From CAVSVP01 sp963731125 (GTDB lineage: Bacteria > Pseudomonadota > Gammaproteobacteria > Competibacterales > Competibacteraceae), in NCBI GenBank assembly GCA_963731125.1, contig CAVSVP010000002.1, positions 59,544 through 123,543 on the forward strand: a stretch of 64,000 nucleotides of DNA, read 5' to 3'. The position numbers and the translations under genes are program-made. This document shows positions 45,782-55,584 of this stretch, in pieces (the first letter of the stretch is position 1; each line of letters begins with the position of its first letter). The notes below the pieces were generated by a model. The model was given only the letters and a program-made list of their open reading frames with translations. It had not been told where the DNA came from and made no database searches.

Positions 45782-45810
45782 TAGCCATTGGCTGACGCTA
45801 GGCGAGTCTT

Positions 45811-46800
45811 TTAACCACCCTCTTTCAAGCACCCGCTTAGCGAGTTGGAGAGGCGGTTTAACAGCTGAAAATAAGCGTCTGTACCTTCTTCAAGATCTGC
45901 GCCTAAAGGGTCAAGGACTTCACTTTTAGCAGGCGTGTGCTCAATGAGTACCCGCACTAGGGCCGGCTGGAACTGGGGTTCACTGAAAACACAACGAATA
46001 TGAGTGTCAATGATACGACGGCGAATTTCTCGAATGCGTTTAGCGCCGGGTTTTTGCTCAGGATTTACAGTGAGAGAGCCTGCCGCTGCTAGCCCATAGT
46101 GTCGCTCAAAATACTGGTAAGCGTCATGAAACACGATATAAGGCTGGTCTTTGACGGGGTCTAAGGTAGCGGCTAGATTCTGATCCAGTGTCTTTAAGCG
46201 TTTGATCAATGCGGTAGCATTTTTCTGGTAGACCGCTTTATGCGCAGGATCGACTTCACTGAGTACAGCGCCGATCTGGCGCACCATGGCAATGGCGTTT
46301 TGGGGATTCAACCAGATATGAGGATCGTAATCGATGGGGTGAACATGGCTCTGATCATGAAGTTGAGCGGTCAGCGCATGGGCATGGTCCTCGTGTTCAT
46401 GAAGATGCGCATGGGCTTGCCAAGTTCCCCCCTCCCGCAGGGTCAGCAGTGTTAGGTTGGGTGTTTCCAGCAACGCTACGCTACGAACCTCGCCGGTATT
46501 AGCTAAAGGCTTTACCAAAAAAGTTTCCAGAGTATTACCGATCCAGAACACCGCTTGGGCATTATTAAGATTGCGTACATCAGAAGGACGTAGGCTGTAA
46601 TCATGGGGTGAAGCACCGCCTTTGATGAGCAACATGGGTTCGCCGATCTCCTCCATGACACCCGCAATCAAGGAGTGTATCGGTTTGATACTTGCTATGA
46701 CCTTTGGGCCAGCTTCGGCAGCGTTAATAACAAACGTCAGTGACAGCAATAACCTCAGTATAAATTGAAGTTTTTTGGGTGTCATGGAAGGAATCTGCAT
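45811..46800 (-). CDS. znuA: Zinc ABC transporter substrate-binding protein
   Basis: 329 residues with a signal peptide (LRLLLSLTFVINAAEAGP). ZnuA marks: VIASIKPIHSLIAGVMEEIG, GGASPHDYSLRPSD with the zinc His, a His/Asp-rich loop (HAHLHEHEDHAHALT, DQSHVHPIDYDPHIWLNP) and FHDAYQYFE. It captures Zn(II) in the periplasm. It diverges from znuCB, and the 63-bp space between them holds a Zur box. The exact start (46800 or ATG at 46785) is not settled by the ribosome site. Confidence 0.93.
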   Translation of the reverse strand: MQIPSMTPKKLQFILRLLLSLTFVINAAEAGPKVIASIKPIHSLIAGVMEEIGEPMLLIKGGASPHDYSLRPSDVRNLNNAQAVFWIGNTLETFLVKPLANTGEVRSVALLETPNLTLLTLREGGTWQAHAHLHEHEDHAHALTAQLHDQSHVHPIDYDPHIWLNPQNAIAMVRQIGAVLSEVDPAHKAVYQKNATALIKRLKTLDQNLAATLDPVKDQPYIVFHDAYQYFERHYGLAAAGSLTVNPEQKPGAKRIREIRRRIIDTHIRCVFSEPQFQPALVRVLIEHTPAKSEVLDPLGADLEEGTDAYFQLLNRLSNSLSGCLKEGG

Positions 46801-46813
46801 AGGTTTTTAAGTT

Positions 46814-46836
46814 GAAATGTTATAAAGTAACATTTT
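46814..46836. promoter_or_regulatory. Zur box between znuA and znuCB
   Basis: GAAATGTTATA followed after one base by AGTAACATTTT is a near-perfect match to the gammaproteobacterial Zur palindrome (GAAATGTTATA-N-TATAACATTTC). It would repress both divergent zinc-uptake units when zinc is plentiful. A zur gene lies at 54589. Confidence 0.88.
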
Positions 46837-46863
46837 TCCAAAGTATACTGGGGCAAAGAGCTG

Positions 46864-47682
46864 ATGGCAAATAGCTCACGTGGGGGCGGCGATTTTCTCA
46901 AACCGGAGGTCGCTACAATAAGCGCTGAACCGTTGATTGAAGCCAGCGGCATCAATCTAAAGATCCGCGGTAATACCATCCTTCAGGAGGTTTCTCTTAC
47001 CGTTGCGTCCCGTGAAATCGTAACGCTAATTGGTCCCAATGGCGCCGGAAAATCAACACTGGTCAAAATTATTTTGGGGCTGATACGTTCGGATGGAGGG
47101 TTGGTTCGGATAAGGGCCGGCACTCGGATCGGCTATGTCCCTCAACATCTCGTTGTGGAGGAGACGCTACCGCTGACTGTGCAGCGATTTATTACCCTGG
47201 GAATCCGCGCTCGTCGGCAGCAGGTACAGGCTGTATTAGAAGAAACAGGTGCGGTTCATGTCCTCAAGCGCCCAATTCAGATGGTTTCCGGCGGCGAACT
47301 GCGGCGGGTGATGCTTGCCCGTGCGCTGCTTCGCCAACCGGATCTGCTGGTGTTGGATGAACCGGTGCAGGCAGTAGATATAAGCGGTCAGTACGAAATG
47401 TATGATTTGCTCAGCCGGATTCGTACCATTCGCGGTTGCGGGGTACTCATGGTTTCCCATGATTTGCACCTGGTGATGGCCACGACCGACCGCGTAATTT
47501 GTCTTAATCACCATGTCTGCTGCGCTGGAAAACCGGAAAACGTTAGCCGCCATCCCGCCTATTTAAGGCTATTTGGCTATGAAGGAACCCAGCATCTGGC
47601 GGTGTATAAACATCATCATGATTCGCGGTCCAATACCCAGATAAAGAAAGTCACGGCAATCGGTGAAGATGTTGATGGATGA
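46864..47682 (+). CDS. znuC: Zinc ABC transporter ATPase
   Basis: 272 residues. Walker A GPNGAGKST, signature VSGGELRRVMLARALL, Walker B LLVLDEPVQAVD and H-switch VSHDLHLVM. The C-terminus has a His-rich tail (HHHDSRS) common in ZnuC. It drives zinc import with ZnuB, whose start overlaps its end by 8 bp. It may begin a little downstream of 46864, since the first 20 residues look non-conserved. Confidence 0.93.
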   Translation: MANSSRGGGDFLKPEVATISAEPLIEASGINLKIRGNTILQEVSLTVASREIVTLIGPNGAGKSTLVKIILGLIRSDGGLVRIRAGTRIGYVPQHLVVEETLPLTVQRFITLGIRARRQQVQAVLEETGAVHVLKRPIQMVSGGELRRVMLARALLRQPDLLVLDEPVQAVDISGQYEMYDLLSRIRTIRGCGVLMVSHDLHLVMATTDRVICLNHHVCCAGKPENVSRHPAYLRLFGYEGTQHLAVYKHHHDSRSNTQIKKVTAIGEDVDG

Positions 47683-48475
47683 TTTTCTGTGGCGTGCCCT
47701 GTTAGGCGGTATCGGTGTGGCGCTAGCCGCTGGGCCATTAGGTACGTTTGTTGTATGGCGGCGTATGGCCTACTTTGGTGATACGCTGGCTCATTCGGGG
47801 TTGTTAGGCGTGGCGTTAGGCGCTATGGTGGGCATTAGCCCCGGTCTGGCGGTGGTGACAATGTGTATCTTGCTGGCTGTTCTACTGGTACTGTTGGAAC
47901 GCCAACGACGGCTAGCCACTGATACGCTGCTCGGTATTTTTGCTCATACCTCCCTGTCGTTAGGCGTTATCGCTCTGGCATTTCTGGAAACGGTGCGAGT
48001 GGATCTGGTTAGCTATTTGTTCGGCGATATTCTGGCGGTCACGATTGGTGATCTCTATTGGATTTGGGGTGGTGGTGCCGTGGCCTTGGGAGTGCTAGCC
48101 ATGGCCTGGAGATCATTGTTATCTATGACGGTACACGAGGATTTGGCTCGGGTGGAAGGTGTACCGGTGTTTGCGATGCGTCTGACTTTTATGGTGCTGA
48201 TCGCTGTGGTGATCGCCGCGGCCATGAAAGTTGTAGGAATTCTACTCATCACTTCCCTGTTGATCGTTCCGGCTGCAACCGCAAGGCGGTTTGCGCCTAC
48301 CCCCGAGGTGATGGCGATGCTGGCTAGCCTGTTGGGCTGTGGCGCAGTCGGCACGGGACTGTGGGTATCCTTACGCTGGGATACACCGGCAGGGCCTTCT
48401 ATGGTGGTTGCGGCGGCTGCTTTGTTTTTCCTGAGTCTTACAATACCAACGGGATTCAGGAGAAGACTGCCTTAG
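47675..48475 (+). CDS. znuB: Zinc ABC transporter permease
   Basis: 266 residues from MDDFLWRALLGGIGVALAAGPLG; the ATG at 47675 overlaps the znuC stop (ATGGATGA) and fits ZnuB length better than the GTG at 47663. About seven to eight membrane helices, with FVVWRRMAYFGDTLAHSGLLGVALG (in parts) and LLITSLLIVPAATARRF diagnostic for the ABC-3 family. Confidence 0.93.
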   Translation: MDDFLWRALLGGIGVALAAGPLGTFVVWRRMAYFGDTLAHSGLLGVALGAMVGISPGLAVVTMCILLAVLLVLLERQRRLATDTLLGIFAHTSLSLGVIALAFLETVRVDLVSYLFGDILAVTIGDLYWIWGGGAVALGVLAMAWRSLLSMTVHEDLARVEGVPVFAMRLTFMVLIAVVIAAAMKVVGILLITSLLIVPAATARRFAPTPEVMAMLASLLGCGAVGTGLWVSLRWDTPAGPSMVVAAAALFFLSLTIPTGFRRRLP

Positions 48476-48526
48476 ACCCTACCGTAAATTCCGCCTTCCC
48501 TGGCGCAAAAAACCGTCGGGTGAAAC

Positions 48527-50155
48527 TTATGCTTCTTCCGCAACGTACTCCACAATATTATCGCGGTTCATCAGGAAAAAGGGATCGACGGCTGCTTTAC
48601 AGTGTTTGACCTGCTCCACGCCTTCGGGGCCATAACATCTCAAAAAATCCTGGCGCTTGCGTTTACCGGTACCATGTTCGCCTGAATAAATACCGCCCAG
48701 TTCGGCTGATTTAGCGATAATTTCTTCGTATATTTGTGTGGCACGCTCAAGCTGGTCTTTCTCCGGTAGAATCGTAAAATGCAAATGACAATCGCCAAGA
48801 TGACCAAAGGCAAGATAATCAAGATTCTCGGACCGAATAAGCTGATGGGTGTGGCCCAAGAATTCGGCGAAATGCTCTGGTGGCACCAGAGCATCCGTCA
48901 TGATGGTGTAAGTGCCGCGGTGTTGTACGACCTCAACAGCGTTGGCCGGCATCGAATGCCGCGATTCGAAGAAAAGCTCACGTTCGCGGTCAGTGGTTAG
49001 CAGCATGATGCCATTCTCGTCGATGCCACATCCCTCAGGTGCGTTCATTAAAAAAGTAAACCATTCTTCGGCGGCTTCATCGAGGGATTTATCATAGAGA
49101 GGCACCTGGATATAGATAGCGACCTGGTGGTCTCCCGAGAAGAGCCGCTCGTCGTGTTTCATATACTTACGGCAGTTAACGCCAAAATACTCTAGCGCGG
49201 AAAGGGATTCCACCCCACCAGGAATGTTGTCGTGACAGTATTGGTAGCAGGCGATGGCTTGCTTTTCGCTGCCCAGCGAAAAGAAAATATCCAGGTATTC
49301 GGAAGGCCGCCGCTCGAGCTTGAGTCGGCACGAGGTCGTCATGCCAAAAATTCCCTCGCTACCTATAATTAAATCGATGAAATCGATTCGGCCCGTGGGT
49401 GAAGAGTAGGGGCCGCTGGCATTCTTGATCTTGGGGCGTTCATAGGTCGGTACTGGGAATTCAGATTCCTTATTCTCGTCAATAATGACGAATTTTTCGT
49501 TTTCAGAAATATACTGGCCTTTTTGAGCGGTTATTTTTTTGCCATTAGGAAATAGAAAATTCATAGACTCTACCCAGTTGCGGAAAGCTCCTAGGTCTCC
49601 CGGCGTAAATCCGGAAGCGTTGCAAGCCAGAGCACCGCCGATGGCGGCGTCTGCGCGGCTGGTAGGGTTCACCGAAAACATCAAACGGTTTTGGCTTTGT
49701 TGCTGAATAAGATTACGCAAGTCTTCCACGATGATGCCGACGGGAGTGACTACCGTCATGGCCTCTTCATCCACCTTTACCTCAGGCGTCATCATCTTAG
49801 CGGTAGATAGGACGACACCACCATGGGGGGTAGCGCTGCCGGTCAGGTTAGAACGGCCCGCGGAAACCGTGATGGGAATTTTGGCTTGATAGCAGGCCCG
49901 CAGAATGACTGCGCATTCGCGTTCGGTTTCGGGCCGGCATACCGCTGATGCAGTGCCTGGTAGATTTGAACTGTCGGCAACAAAGCCTTTGACGATGCTC
50001 ATATCAATGACCAGTTTTACGTCGAACTGTTTCTGCAAGAACTTGGCTAACTGTGGTATAGCGTGAATTCCGGTGTGTTCGGTGCAAAAGCGGTCGATAG
50101 CGGCGTATTCCTCTGAAGTTAATACATTTTCGAGTACCAAACGGTTGGTGGACAT
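48527..50155 (-). CDS. FAD-linked oxidase/dehydrogenase (GlcD / D-lactate dehydrogenase type)
   Basis: 542 residues. The FAD-binding PCMH domain is recognised by VCRPETERECAVILRAC, PITVSAGRSNLTGSATP, GGALACNASGF and IGSEGIFGMTTSCRLKL; the C-terminal FAD-oxidase cap has DYLAFGHLGDCHLHFTILP and GGIYSGEHGTGKRKR with the substrate-site His residues. It should oxidise a 2-hydroxy acid such as D-lactate, glycolate or a relative. It is a lone gene convergent with znuB, so the substrate cannot be read from context. Confidence 0.87.
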   Translation of the reverse strand: MSTNRLVLENVLTSEEYAAIDRFCTEHTGIHAIPQLAKFLQKQFDVKLVIDMSIVKGFVADSSNLPGTASAVCRPETERECAVILRACYQAKIPITVSAGRSNLTGSATPHGGVVLSTAKMMTPEVKVDEEAMTVVTPVGIIVEDLRNLIQQQSQNRLMFSVNPTSRADAAIGGALACNASGFTPGDLGAFRNWVESMNFLFPNGKKITAQKGQYISENEKFVIIDENKESEFPVPTYERPKIKNASGPYSSPTGRIDFIDLIIGSEGIFGMTTSCRLKLERRPSEYLDIFFSLGSEKQAIACYQYCHDNIPGGVESLSALEYFGVNCRKYMKHDERLFSGDHQVAIYIQVPLYDKSLDEAAEEWFTFLMNAPEGCGIDENGIMLLTTDRERELFFESRHSMPANAVEVVQHRGTYTIMTDALVPPEHFAEFLGHTHQLIRSENLDYLAFGHLGDCHLHFTILPEKDQLERATQIYEEIIAKSAELGGIYSGEHGTGKRKRQDFLRCYGPEGVEQVKHCKAAVDPFFLMNRDNIVEYVAEEA

Positions 50156-50695
50156 GCAGTTTCCTCCGGGCAGGTGGTATATGGCGTGTAATTGGCGCTG
50201 AACTGTAACGGTTTAAATAGTCGAACAGAGGGTATCCACTTTAAGGCAAATCATCAGAAGTCTGTTGCGGTTCAGCTCATTTTGGTGCAACGAAGCACCT
50301 CGAAGTGGTATGACATTTTTTTTGTCCGCAAAGTGCGAAAGGGAACCCTATTTTTAAGACTTTTCCGTTGCAATGAGCTTGTTGTAACGGCGGATACCCG
50401 CATCCATGGCAGCGGCTGTGAGTCGGCGTTTGCGTTGCATTGAAACAATGAAAATTGGTTAGCAAAGTTATTTCTGTGACGCATCTTTTTTTAAGCGGGA
50501 TTGAGCGGTGGGGTGATTTACATCCTGGACGGCTAGCGTCTGCTTTATTAAAGAGGTCTATTCAGCTTAGGTAAGGCTGGTCGCATAGGCAAGGGTATTG
50601 CGAGACAGTTATGATGCGACAGTATAAGAATTATGCAAGTATGCGCTGAACACTGTATCCGAAGCGCCAGATAATGAAAATGGTCGGAGAATAAT
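50156..50695. other. Intergenic region (540 bp)
   Basis: No gene, RNA or repeat that I can support. An 83-residue open frame at 50192-50443 looks random in composition. The promoter region for argE should be close to 50600-50690; its Shine-Dalgarno CGGAGAA is next to the start. Confidence 0.35.
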
Positions 50696-51835
50696 ATGAC
50701 TGTACGTGAAATGATTAATAGGTTGATTGCCTTTGAAACTGTGTCTCGTGATTCAAATCTGGCGCTCATTGACTATGTTCGTAATTATTTGAATGACTTG
50801 GGAATACAATCTTATCTCGTTCCCAACGATGAGGGCAACAAAGCCAATCTTTATGCCACCATTGGTCCTATGGTAGCCGGCGGAGCGGTGCTATCGGGGC
50901 ATACGGATGTAGTACCTGTGGATGGGCAACCTTGGGAGACAGATCCTTTCACCGCGGTGGAGCGCAATGACAGACTGTATGGTCGCGGTACCTGCGACAT
51001 GAAAAGCTTCTGTGCTATTGTTCTGGCTTTAGTGCCGGAAATGAAGCGACTCAGAAGGCCAATTCACCTGGCACTTTCTTATGACGAGGAAGTGGGCTGC
51101 CGAGGGGCACCACGCATGATTCGCGATCTGTTAGAAAACGTGCCTCGGCCCGGTGTGGTGATTGTTGGTGAGCCAACCGCTATGCAGGTGGTTACCGCCC
51201 ATAAGGGTATTACGGCTCTGAAAACCACCGTTACTGGCCATGAAGTACACTCTAGCCAGACCCACCGCGGCGTCAGTGCGGTAATGACTGCTGCCCGGCT
51301 GATTACCTTTCTGGAAGAAATGGCTCGGGATAAGCAACTCACGGCGATGCCGAACAGCGGTTTTGAACCGGGTTTTACCACGATTCATGTCGGAGTCATT
51401 ACGGGTGGTACGGCTATTAACATTATTTCCCGTCACTGTGAATTTCTATGGGATATTCGTAACATACCGGGTGACGATCCAGGCGTCATTGTTAACCACT
51501 TTAATGCCCATTGCCGTGAAGCCATAGAACCTCCGATGCGGGCTATTGACCCGAACGCTGGCGTTACCACGCAGATATTCGCCAGCGCTCCAGCGTTGAG
51601 GCATGAACCGGCTAGTGAAGCTGTGCGCTTGGTGCAAGCTATTACCGGCACCGCAACAACGCACAAGGTACCCTATGCAGCAGAAGGAGGTCAATTTCAG
51701 GAGGCTGGATTGCCAACGGTGCTATGTGGTCCAGGTTCTATTGATCAGGCTCATCAGCCGAATGAATTTATCACATTGGAACAGGTAGAGGCCGGAACTG
51801 CCTTTATCCGAAAACTCATCGAGCGATTATCGTAA
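50696..51835 (+). CDS. argE: Acetylornithine deacetylase
   Basis: 379 residues of the M20 metallopeptidase family. Motifs: LSGHTDVVPVDGQPW (zinc His), YGRGTCDMKSF (bridging Asp), SYDEEVGCRGAP (catalytic and zinc Glu), VGEPTAMQVVTAHKG, and the late His in CGPGSIDQAHQPNEF. It releases acetate from N-acetylornithine in arginine synthesis. CGGAGAA before the ATG. Confidence 0.92.
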   Translation: MTVREMINRLIAFETVSRDSNLALIDYVRNYLNDLGIQSYLVPNDEGNKANLYATIGPMVAGGAVLSGHTDVVPVDGQPWETDPFTAVERNDRLYGRGTCDMKSFCAIVLALVPEMKRLRRPIHLALSYDEEVGCRGAPRMIRDLLENVPRPGVVIVGEPTAMQVVTAHKGITALKTTVTGHEVHSSQTHRGVSAVMTAARLITFLEEMARDKQLTAMPNSGFEPGFTTIHVGVITGGTAINIISRHCEFLWDIRNIPGDDPGVIVNHFNAHCREAIEPPMRAIDPNAGVTTQIFASAPALRHEPASEAVRLVQAITGTATTHKVPYAAEGGQFQEAGLPTVLCGPGSIDQAHQPNEFITLEQVEAGTAFIRKLIERLS

Positions 51836-52009
51836 GCGACTAGGCCAGGATTTTGGTTTACCACTGGAAAAATGCCCGCGCTTCTCCACAAGTCGCAAGT
51901 CGACGGCAAATTATAGCTGCCCGGAATAATCAGGTGGACCAGAGGAATGCTGTCTCGACGAATCTCGACAATTTTTGAAAGAGTATTAAAAATAAAGGCT
52001 TAAATTATT

Positions 52010-52789
52010 ATGCTCAATGTTACACCGATCCGTGCCTTTCAGGACAATTACATCTGGGTAATCCGCAGCTCCGATGGCCAGCGGGTGACTATCGTGGATC
52101 CAGGAGATGCCCGACCCGTATTATACGCCCTTCGGGAAGAGGGGATTACGCCGGTGGCTATTTTGATTACGCACCATCATATGGATCATGTGGGTGGTGT
52201 TCGCCAGTTACTCGAGCATTATCCGAAACTGCCTGTGTATGGACCAGCGCACGAGCGTATTACAGGCATTACGAAGCGTTTGGTGGAGGGAGATACGGTG
52301 ACGATACCTGAAATCGATGCGCAGTTTCGCGTCCAGGATGTCCCCGGTCATACCTCAGGTCACATCGCCTATTATGGTGAAGGGGCTTTATTCTGCGGAG
52401 ATACGCTGTTTACAGCCGGCTGCGGCCGCTTGTTCGAGGGATCGCCCGTGCAGATGCATGCGTCGTTAAGTAAAATTGCCGCGCTACCTGGAGACACGCT
52501 GGTTTATTGCGCCCATGAATATACCTTGGACAACATTGCTTTTGCCAAATGGGTGGAGCCAAACAACACGGATTTACTACAGCGGGAGCAGGATGCGCGG
52601 GCCCTACGAGCACGTGATTTACCTACGGTGCCATCGCGGCTGGATGTAGAGCGTTCCACCAATCCTTTTCTCCGTTTTAATGAGCCGGAGGTGATTGCAG
52701 CGGCTGAAAATTTTGCCGGACGGAGACTAGCCCCTGGTGCTGAAACCTTTGGTGTGGTGCGTTATTGGAAAGACAGTAAGTTTGACTAG
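52010..52789 (+). CDS. gloB: Hydroxyacylglutathione hydrolase (glyoxalase II)
   Basis: 259 residues, metallo-beta-lactamase fold. Binuclear metal motif HHHMDH at 55-60, then VPGHTSGHIAYY, LFCGDTLFTAGCGRLFEG and CAHEYTLDNIAFA, all glyoxalase II hallmarks. It hydrolyses S-lactoylglutathione to D-lactate in methylglyoxal detoxification. The FAD-linked hydroxyacid dehydrogenase at 48527 could use such D-lactate, although the two are not in one operon. Confidence 0.95.
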   Translation: MLNVTPIRAFQDNYIWVIRSSDGQRVTIVDPGDARPVLYALREEGITPVAILITHHHMDHVGGVRQLLEHYPKLPVYGPAHERITGITKRLVEGDTVTIPEIDAQFRVQDVPGHTSGHIAYYGEGALFCGDTLFTAGCGRLFEGSPVQMHASLSKIAALPGDTLVYCAHEYTLDNIAFAKWVEPNNTDLLQREQDARALRARDLPTVPSRLDVERSTNPFLRFNEPEVIAAAENFAGRRLAPGAETFGVVRYWKDSKFD

Positions 52790-52873
52790 CCACTAAAAAT
52801 TTCAGCAAGCTCGAAGCCTCGAGAATGATTCGGGTCGAGTGCTCCAGCGCGGCGAAGATGTTGGTATACCGCG

Positions 52874-53992
52874 CTAACGGCAAAGTGTTGTAACGTCTCC
52901 ATAATAGGCCAGCGGTACTCCCATCAGTGCGTTGCACATATCATGTTTTACCGTTTGCTGTTGCAATTTCAGGGAGCTTGAGTGACCTCGTAAGGCTTTT
53001 AATAGCTGCCCTAAAAAATTACTGCGATTGGTTTCGGGGCTGACTACCTGAAAATCATCTCCAACTTGCGCCAGTTTCGCCAACTTTGCGAGGGAGTCGT
53101 CGCGGTTTAGTGTCCCATCAATCAAGCCGTATTGTTGGGCAATTTTATTATCAAAAATATGGGCTCCCATTTGTTGACGGATTACCGTTTCGCCCATGTT
53201 GCGGTTTTCCGCCACATGCCTTACAAAATTTCCATACTCAATGTCAACGCCATTCTGCAGAACTTTGACTTCCTCTTCTGAAGGGCGTCGGAAAGGATTG
53301 CCAAGGTCTTTGCCGCGCCCGGCAAAGACTAATGTTTGTTCAATGCCTCCTTGGGTAACGATACCGCCTCCCAATAAGCCACCCTCCGTTGCCGTTGGTT
53401 TATCGTAATACATTAACGCAGCGCCAATGACTCCAATGCTGCCTATCAAACTGCCATAATCTGCATAGATGGCATCAGCACCCACCATTGCCATCACGCC
53501 ACCCGAGGCAGATATACCTTCAATGTAAGCTACAATTGGTTTCTGAGTCGCTTGTTGATAAGCCTTTATCCCATCGAAAATGGCTTTAGCTCCAAAGATA
53601 GTGCCCCCTGGCGTTTGCATATGGAGCAAAATTCCCTTGATGCTTTCATCTTCGGTAGCGTCTTTTAGCATATCTTGGATAACGTAACCGTATGTGATGC
53701 CGGGAAAGTGGAAAGATAAACCGAAATCTTTTGGGGGAGCACCAAGGATAAGCCCCTCAACGGATAGAGTGAGTAAGCGATTGTCGCTTTCTTGATCACC
53801 CGAGATGTACCTATAGGAGAGTTTTTCCACCTCAGATAAGTCCTTGAAGCCACCTTCGCCGAGTCCGGTACCAAGTCCAAGGCCCAGTGCCAAGAAAAAC
53901 AAACTAGCCAGGAAGAGTACAACAATGAAACTGATGAGGGCAAAACAGGCTTGTCCCACGATACGAAGTGAAGTTTTCCACATAGAGCCCAT
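52874..53992 (-). CDS. S49-family membrane serine protease (SppA/SohB-like)
   Basis: 372 residues. An N-terminal membrane anchor (IVGQACFALISFIVVLFLAS region) is followed by a single S49 protease domain: QTPGGTIFGAKAIFDGIKAY, IVAYIEGISASGGVMAMVGADAI (quoted in part) with nucleophile S163, and GSLIGSIGVIG. Later blocks FRRPSEEEVKVLQNGVD and AQQYGLIDG are also typical. Single-domain size matches SppA36K/SohB-type enzymes that degrade cleaved signal peptides or membrane proteins. It stands alone, converging with gloB. Confidence 0.87.
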   Translation of the reverse strand: MGSMWKTSLRIVGQACFALISFIVVLFLASLFFLALGLGLGTGLGEGGFKDLSEVEKLSYRYISGDQESDNRLLTLSVEGLILGAPPKDFGLSFHFPGITYGYVIQDMLKDATEDESIKGILLHMQTPGGTIFGAKAIFDGIKAYQQATQKPIVAYIEGISASGGVMAMVGADAIYADYGSLIGSIGVIGAALMYYDKPTATEGGLLGGGIVTQGGIEQTLVFAGRGKDLGNPFRRPSEEEVKVLQNGVDIEYGNFVRHVAENRNMGETVIRQQMGAHIFDNKIAQQYGLIDGTLNRDDSLAKLAKLAQVGDDFQVVSPETNRSNFLGQLLKALRGHSSSLKLQQQTVKHDMCNALMGVPLAYYGDVTTLCR

Positions 53993-54102
53993 TAATGCTC
54001 TCCTTTAACAACTGAGATTAAGTCAACATCAGAGAGATAGAGACTGTAATGATACAAAAAACAGTCGTGAATCCACGATAATTTGCCGTAGGTTTTATCA
54101 AA

Positions 54103-54534
54103 CTAGGAACGGTAAAGTTGTTTTGGATCGAGCACCGGCTGACTAATCATCTCCACGCCCTCATCGCGTACCGCACGATAAAAGCAGCTACGCTGTCCCG
54201 TGTGGCAAGCCGGCCCGGTCTGATCAACTTGCAGTAGCAGCGTATCGCTGTCGCAATCGATGCGCATTTCTATTAGAGTCTGGATCTGTCCAGAAGATTC
54301 GCCCTTGCGCCACAACTTACTCCGAGAGCGAGACCAGTAGCAGACCCGGCCGGTATATAGAGTTTCTTCGATAGATTCCCGGTTCATCCAAGCCATCATC
54401 AACACTTCGCCGCTGTTGTATTGCTGGGCGATAGCCGGAATTAAACCCTCAGCGTTAAAAGATAGAGTCTTCAGTATTGCTAGCCAGGGCTGTCTGGCAT
54501 TACTGAACATACTTTCAATTTGCTTAGTCATCAA
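54103..54534 (-). CDS. hisI: Phosphoribosyl-AMP cyclohydrolase
   Basis: 143 residues. Conserved features: LIPAIAQQYNSGEVLMMAWMN, SRSRSKLWRKGESSG, the zinc ligands in DCDSDTLLLQV and TGPACHTGQRSCF. It opens the ring of phosphoribosyl-AMP in histidine synthesis. No HisE domain is fused. The ATG could be the first or second Met (54534 or 54531). It precedes neither other his gene here and lies 54 bp behind zur on the same strand. Confidence 0.94.
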   Translation of the reverse strand: MMTKQIESMFSNARQPWLAILKTLSFNAEGLIPAIAQQYNSGEVLMMAWMNRESIEETLYTGRVCYWSRSRSKLWRKGESSGQIQTLIEMRIDCDSDTLLLQVDQTGPACHTGQRSCFYRAVRDEGVEMISQPVLDPKQLYRS

Positions 54535-54588
54535 TTTTCTTTAGGTTTACAATGAATCATCAACGGTTGCAATTAGCAGCAATACGCA

Positions 54589-55074
54589 TCAAGTATGGAC
54601 TTGCCGACAGCGGCCGCAGCGGCCTGTGATTTCGACAATTTGATCTTCTACTTCAAAATCAAAGTTTGCGGCTACTTTTTCTGAGGATTCTTTGATGGTG
54701 GTATCGGCGATTTCAATTACTTCACCACAGTATCTGCAGATCATAAACTGAGCCTTATGGTAGTATTGGGGATAATGGCAACCTAGATACGCGCCTAAAC
54801 TCGAAACTCGATGCACTAAATTCTGTTCCAAAAGAAATCCCAGGGCTCGATAAACTGTTGGTGGCGCAGTATGGCCTTTTTCTTGCTGCAACACATCGAG
54901 AATTTCATACGCGCCGAGGGGATGCGGACTGCTCAAGATGATTTCCAATACCCGGCGGCGCAGAGCAGTCCAACGTACTCCCCGTTGCTGGCATAGCGTC
55001 TCAGCTCTGTTGAGAACAGATTGCACATAACTGTGAACAGAAGACGGTGATGAATGATTCGGAGCTTCGGACAT
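54589..55074 (-). CDS. zur: Zinc uptake regulator, Fur family
   Basis: 161 residues. Fur-type winged helix (about 15-95, with RWTALRRRVLEIILSSPHPLGAYEILD and PPTVYRALGFLLEQNLVHRV, quoted in parts) and a dimerisation domain with two structural zinc Cys pairs, C113/C116 (CRYC) and C153/C156 (CGRC), plus C99-H100. The pattern fits Zur better than Fur, and a matching Zur box lies between znuA and znuC about 8 kb away. With Zn bound it represses zinc-uptake genes. Confidence 0.92.
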   Translation of the reverse strand: MSEAPNHSSPSSVHSYVQSVLNRAETLCQQRGVRWTALRRRVLEIILSSPHPLGAYEILDVLQQEKGHTAPPTVYRALGFLLEQNLVHRVSSLGAYLGCHYPQYYHKAQFMICRYCGEVIEIADTTIKESSEKVAANFDFEVEDQIVEITGRCGRCRQVHT

Positions 55075-55299
55075 GCCACTGCCTGATAGCGCTTTCAGAG
55101 TAAGTCTTTATGCTGTGGATAATGAGTATCGGCCACTAGTATACAGGGATTTTCATGCCAAGGCGTTATAGACCGCATGTACGAGGCGGATTGATGATGG
55201 TGCCAACCCTGAGATGATCGCCAACGTTGATTCGGTAATAACCTCCAGCAGTACAATGGGGCTTTAGGTATATATTTAAGATATATCAACAGGTATAAA

Positions 55300-55584
55300 T
55301 TACAGTCTGCCACCACCTCTGTTGCAGATATAGTTGGCGGAATCTATGCAGGTGACTAGATAAGCCGTTCTGACTCCGTCTTTGTACCACGATATGATAC
55401 CTTTACCTTCGGCGAGTCCGTTTACGCATTTACCCGACCATTCCAGCTGTCGGTCAGGGTATAAATAGGGATTTCGCACTTTGCATCCTGTGTTTCTATC
55501 CATGACCCAAGTTTCAGGAGCGGGTATTAAGGCACAGCTGGCGCCAAACCAAAAGATCAGTAAAGCAACACTTGCTCGCTTCAT
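55300..55584 (-). CDS. Small putative lipoprotein with a MORN-like segment
   Basis: 94 residues. MKRASVALLIFWFGASC looks like a lipoprotein signal with the modified Cys at 17 (GASC is a permissible though not ideal lipobox). The mature part has LEWSGKCVNGLAEGKGIISWYKDG, which resembles a single MORN repeat (W-G-x-C-x-N-G-x-A-x-G-x-G), and four further Cys. Probable periplasm- or outer-membrane-anchored protein of unknown role. Confidence 0.6.
   Translation of the reverse strand: MKRASVALLIFWFGASCALIPAPETWVMDRNTGCKVRNPYLYPDRQLEWSGKCVNGLAEGKGIISWYKDGVRTAYLVTCIDSANYICNRGGGRL

Noticed and set aside
50192..50443. 83-residue open frame before argE
   Set aside because: No Shine-Dalgarno and low-information composition; overlapping frames on the other strand are equally long.
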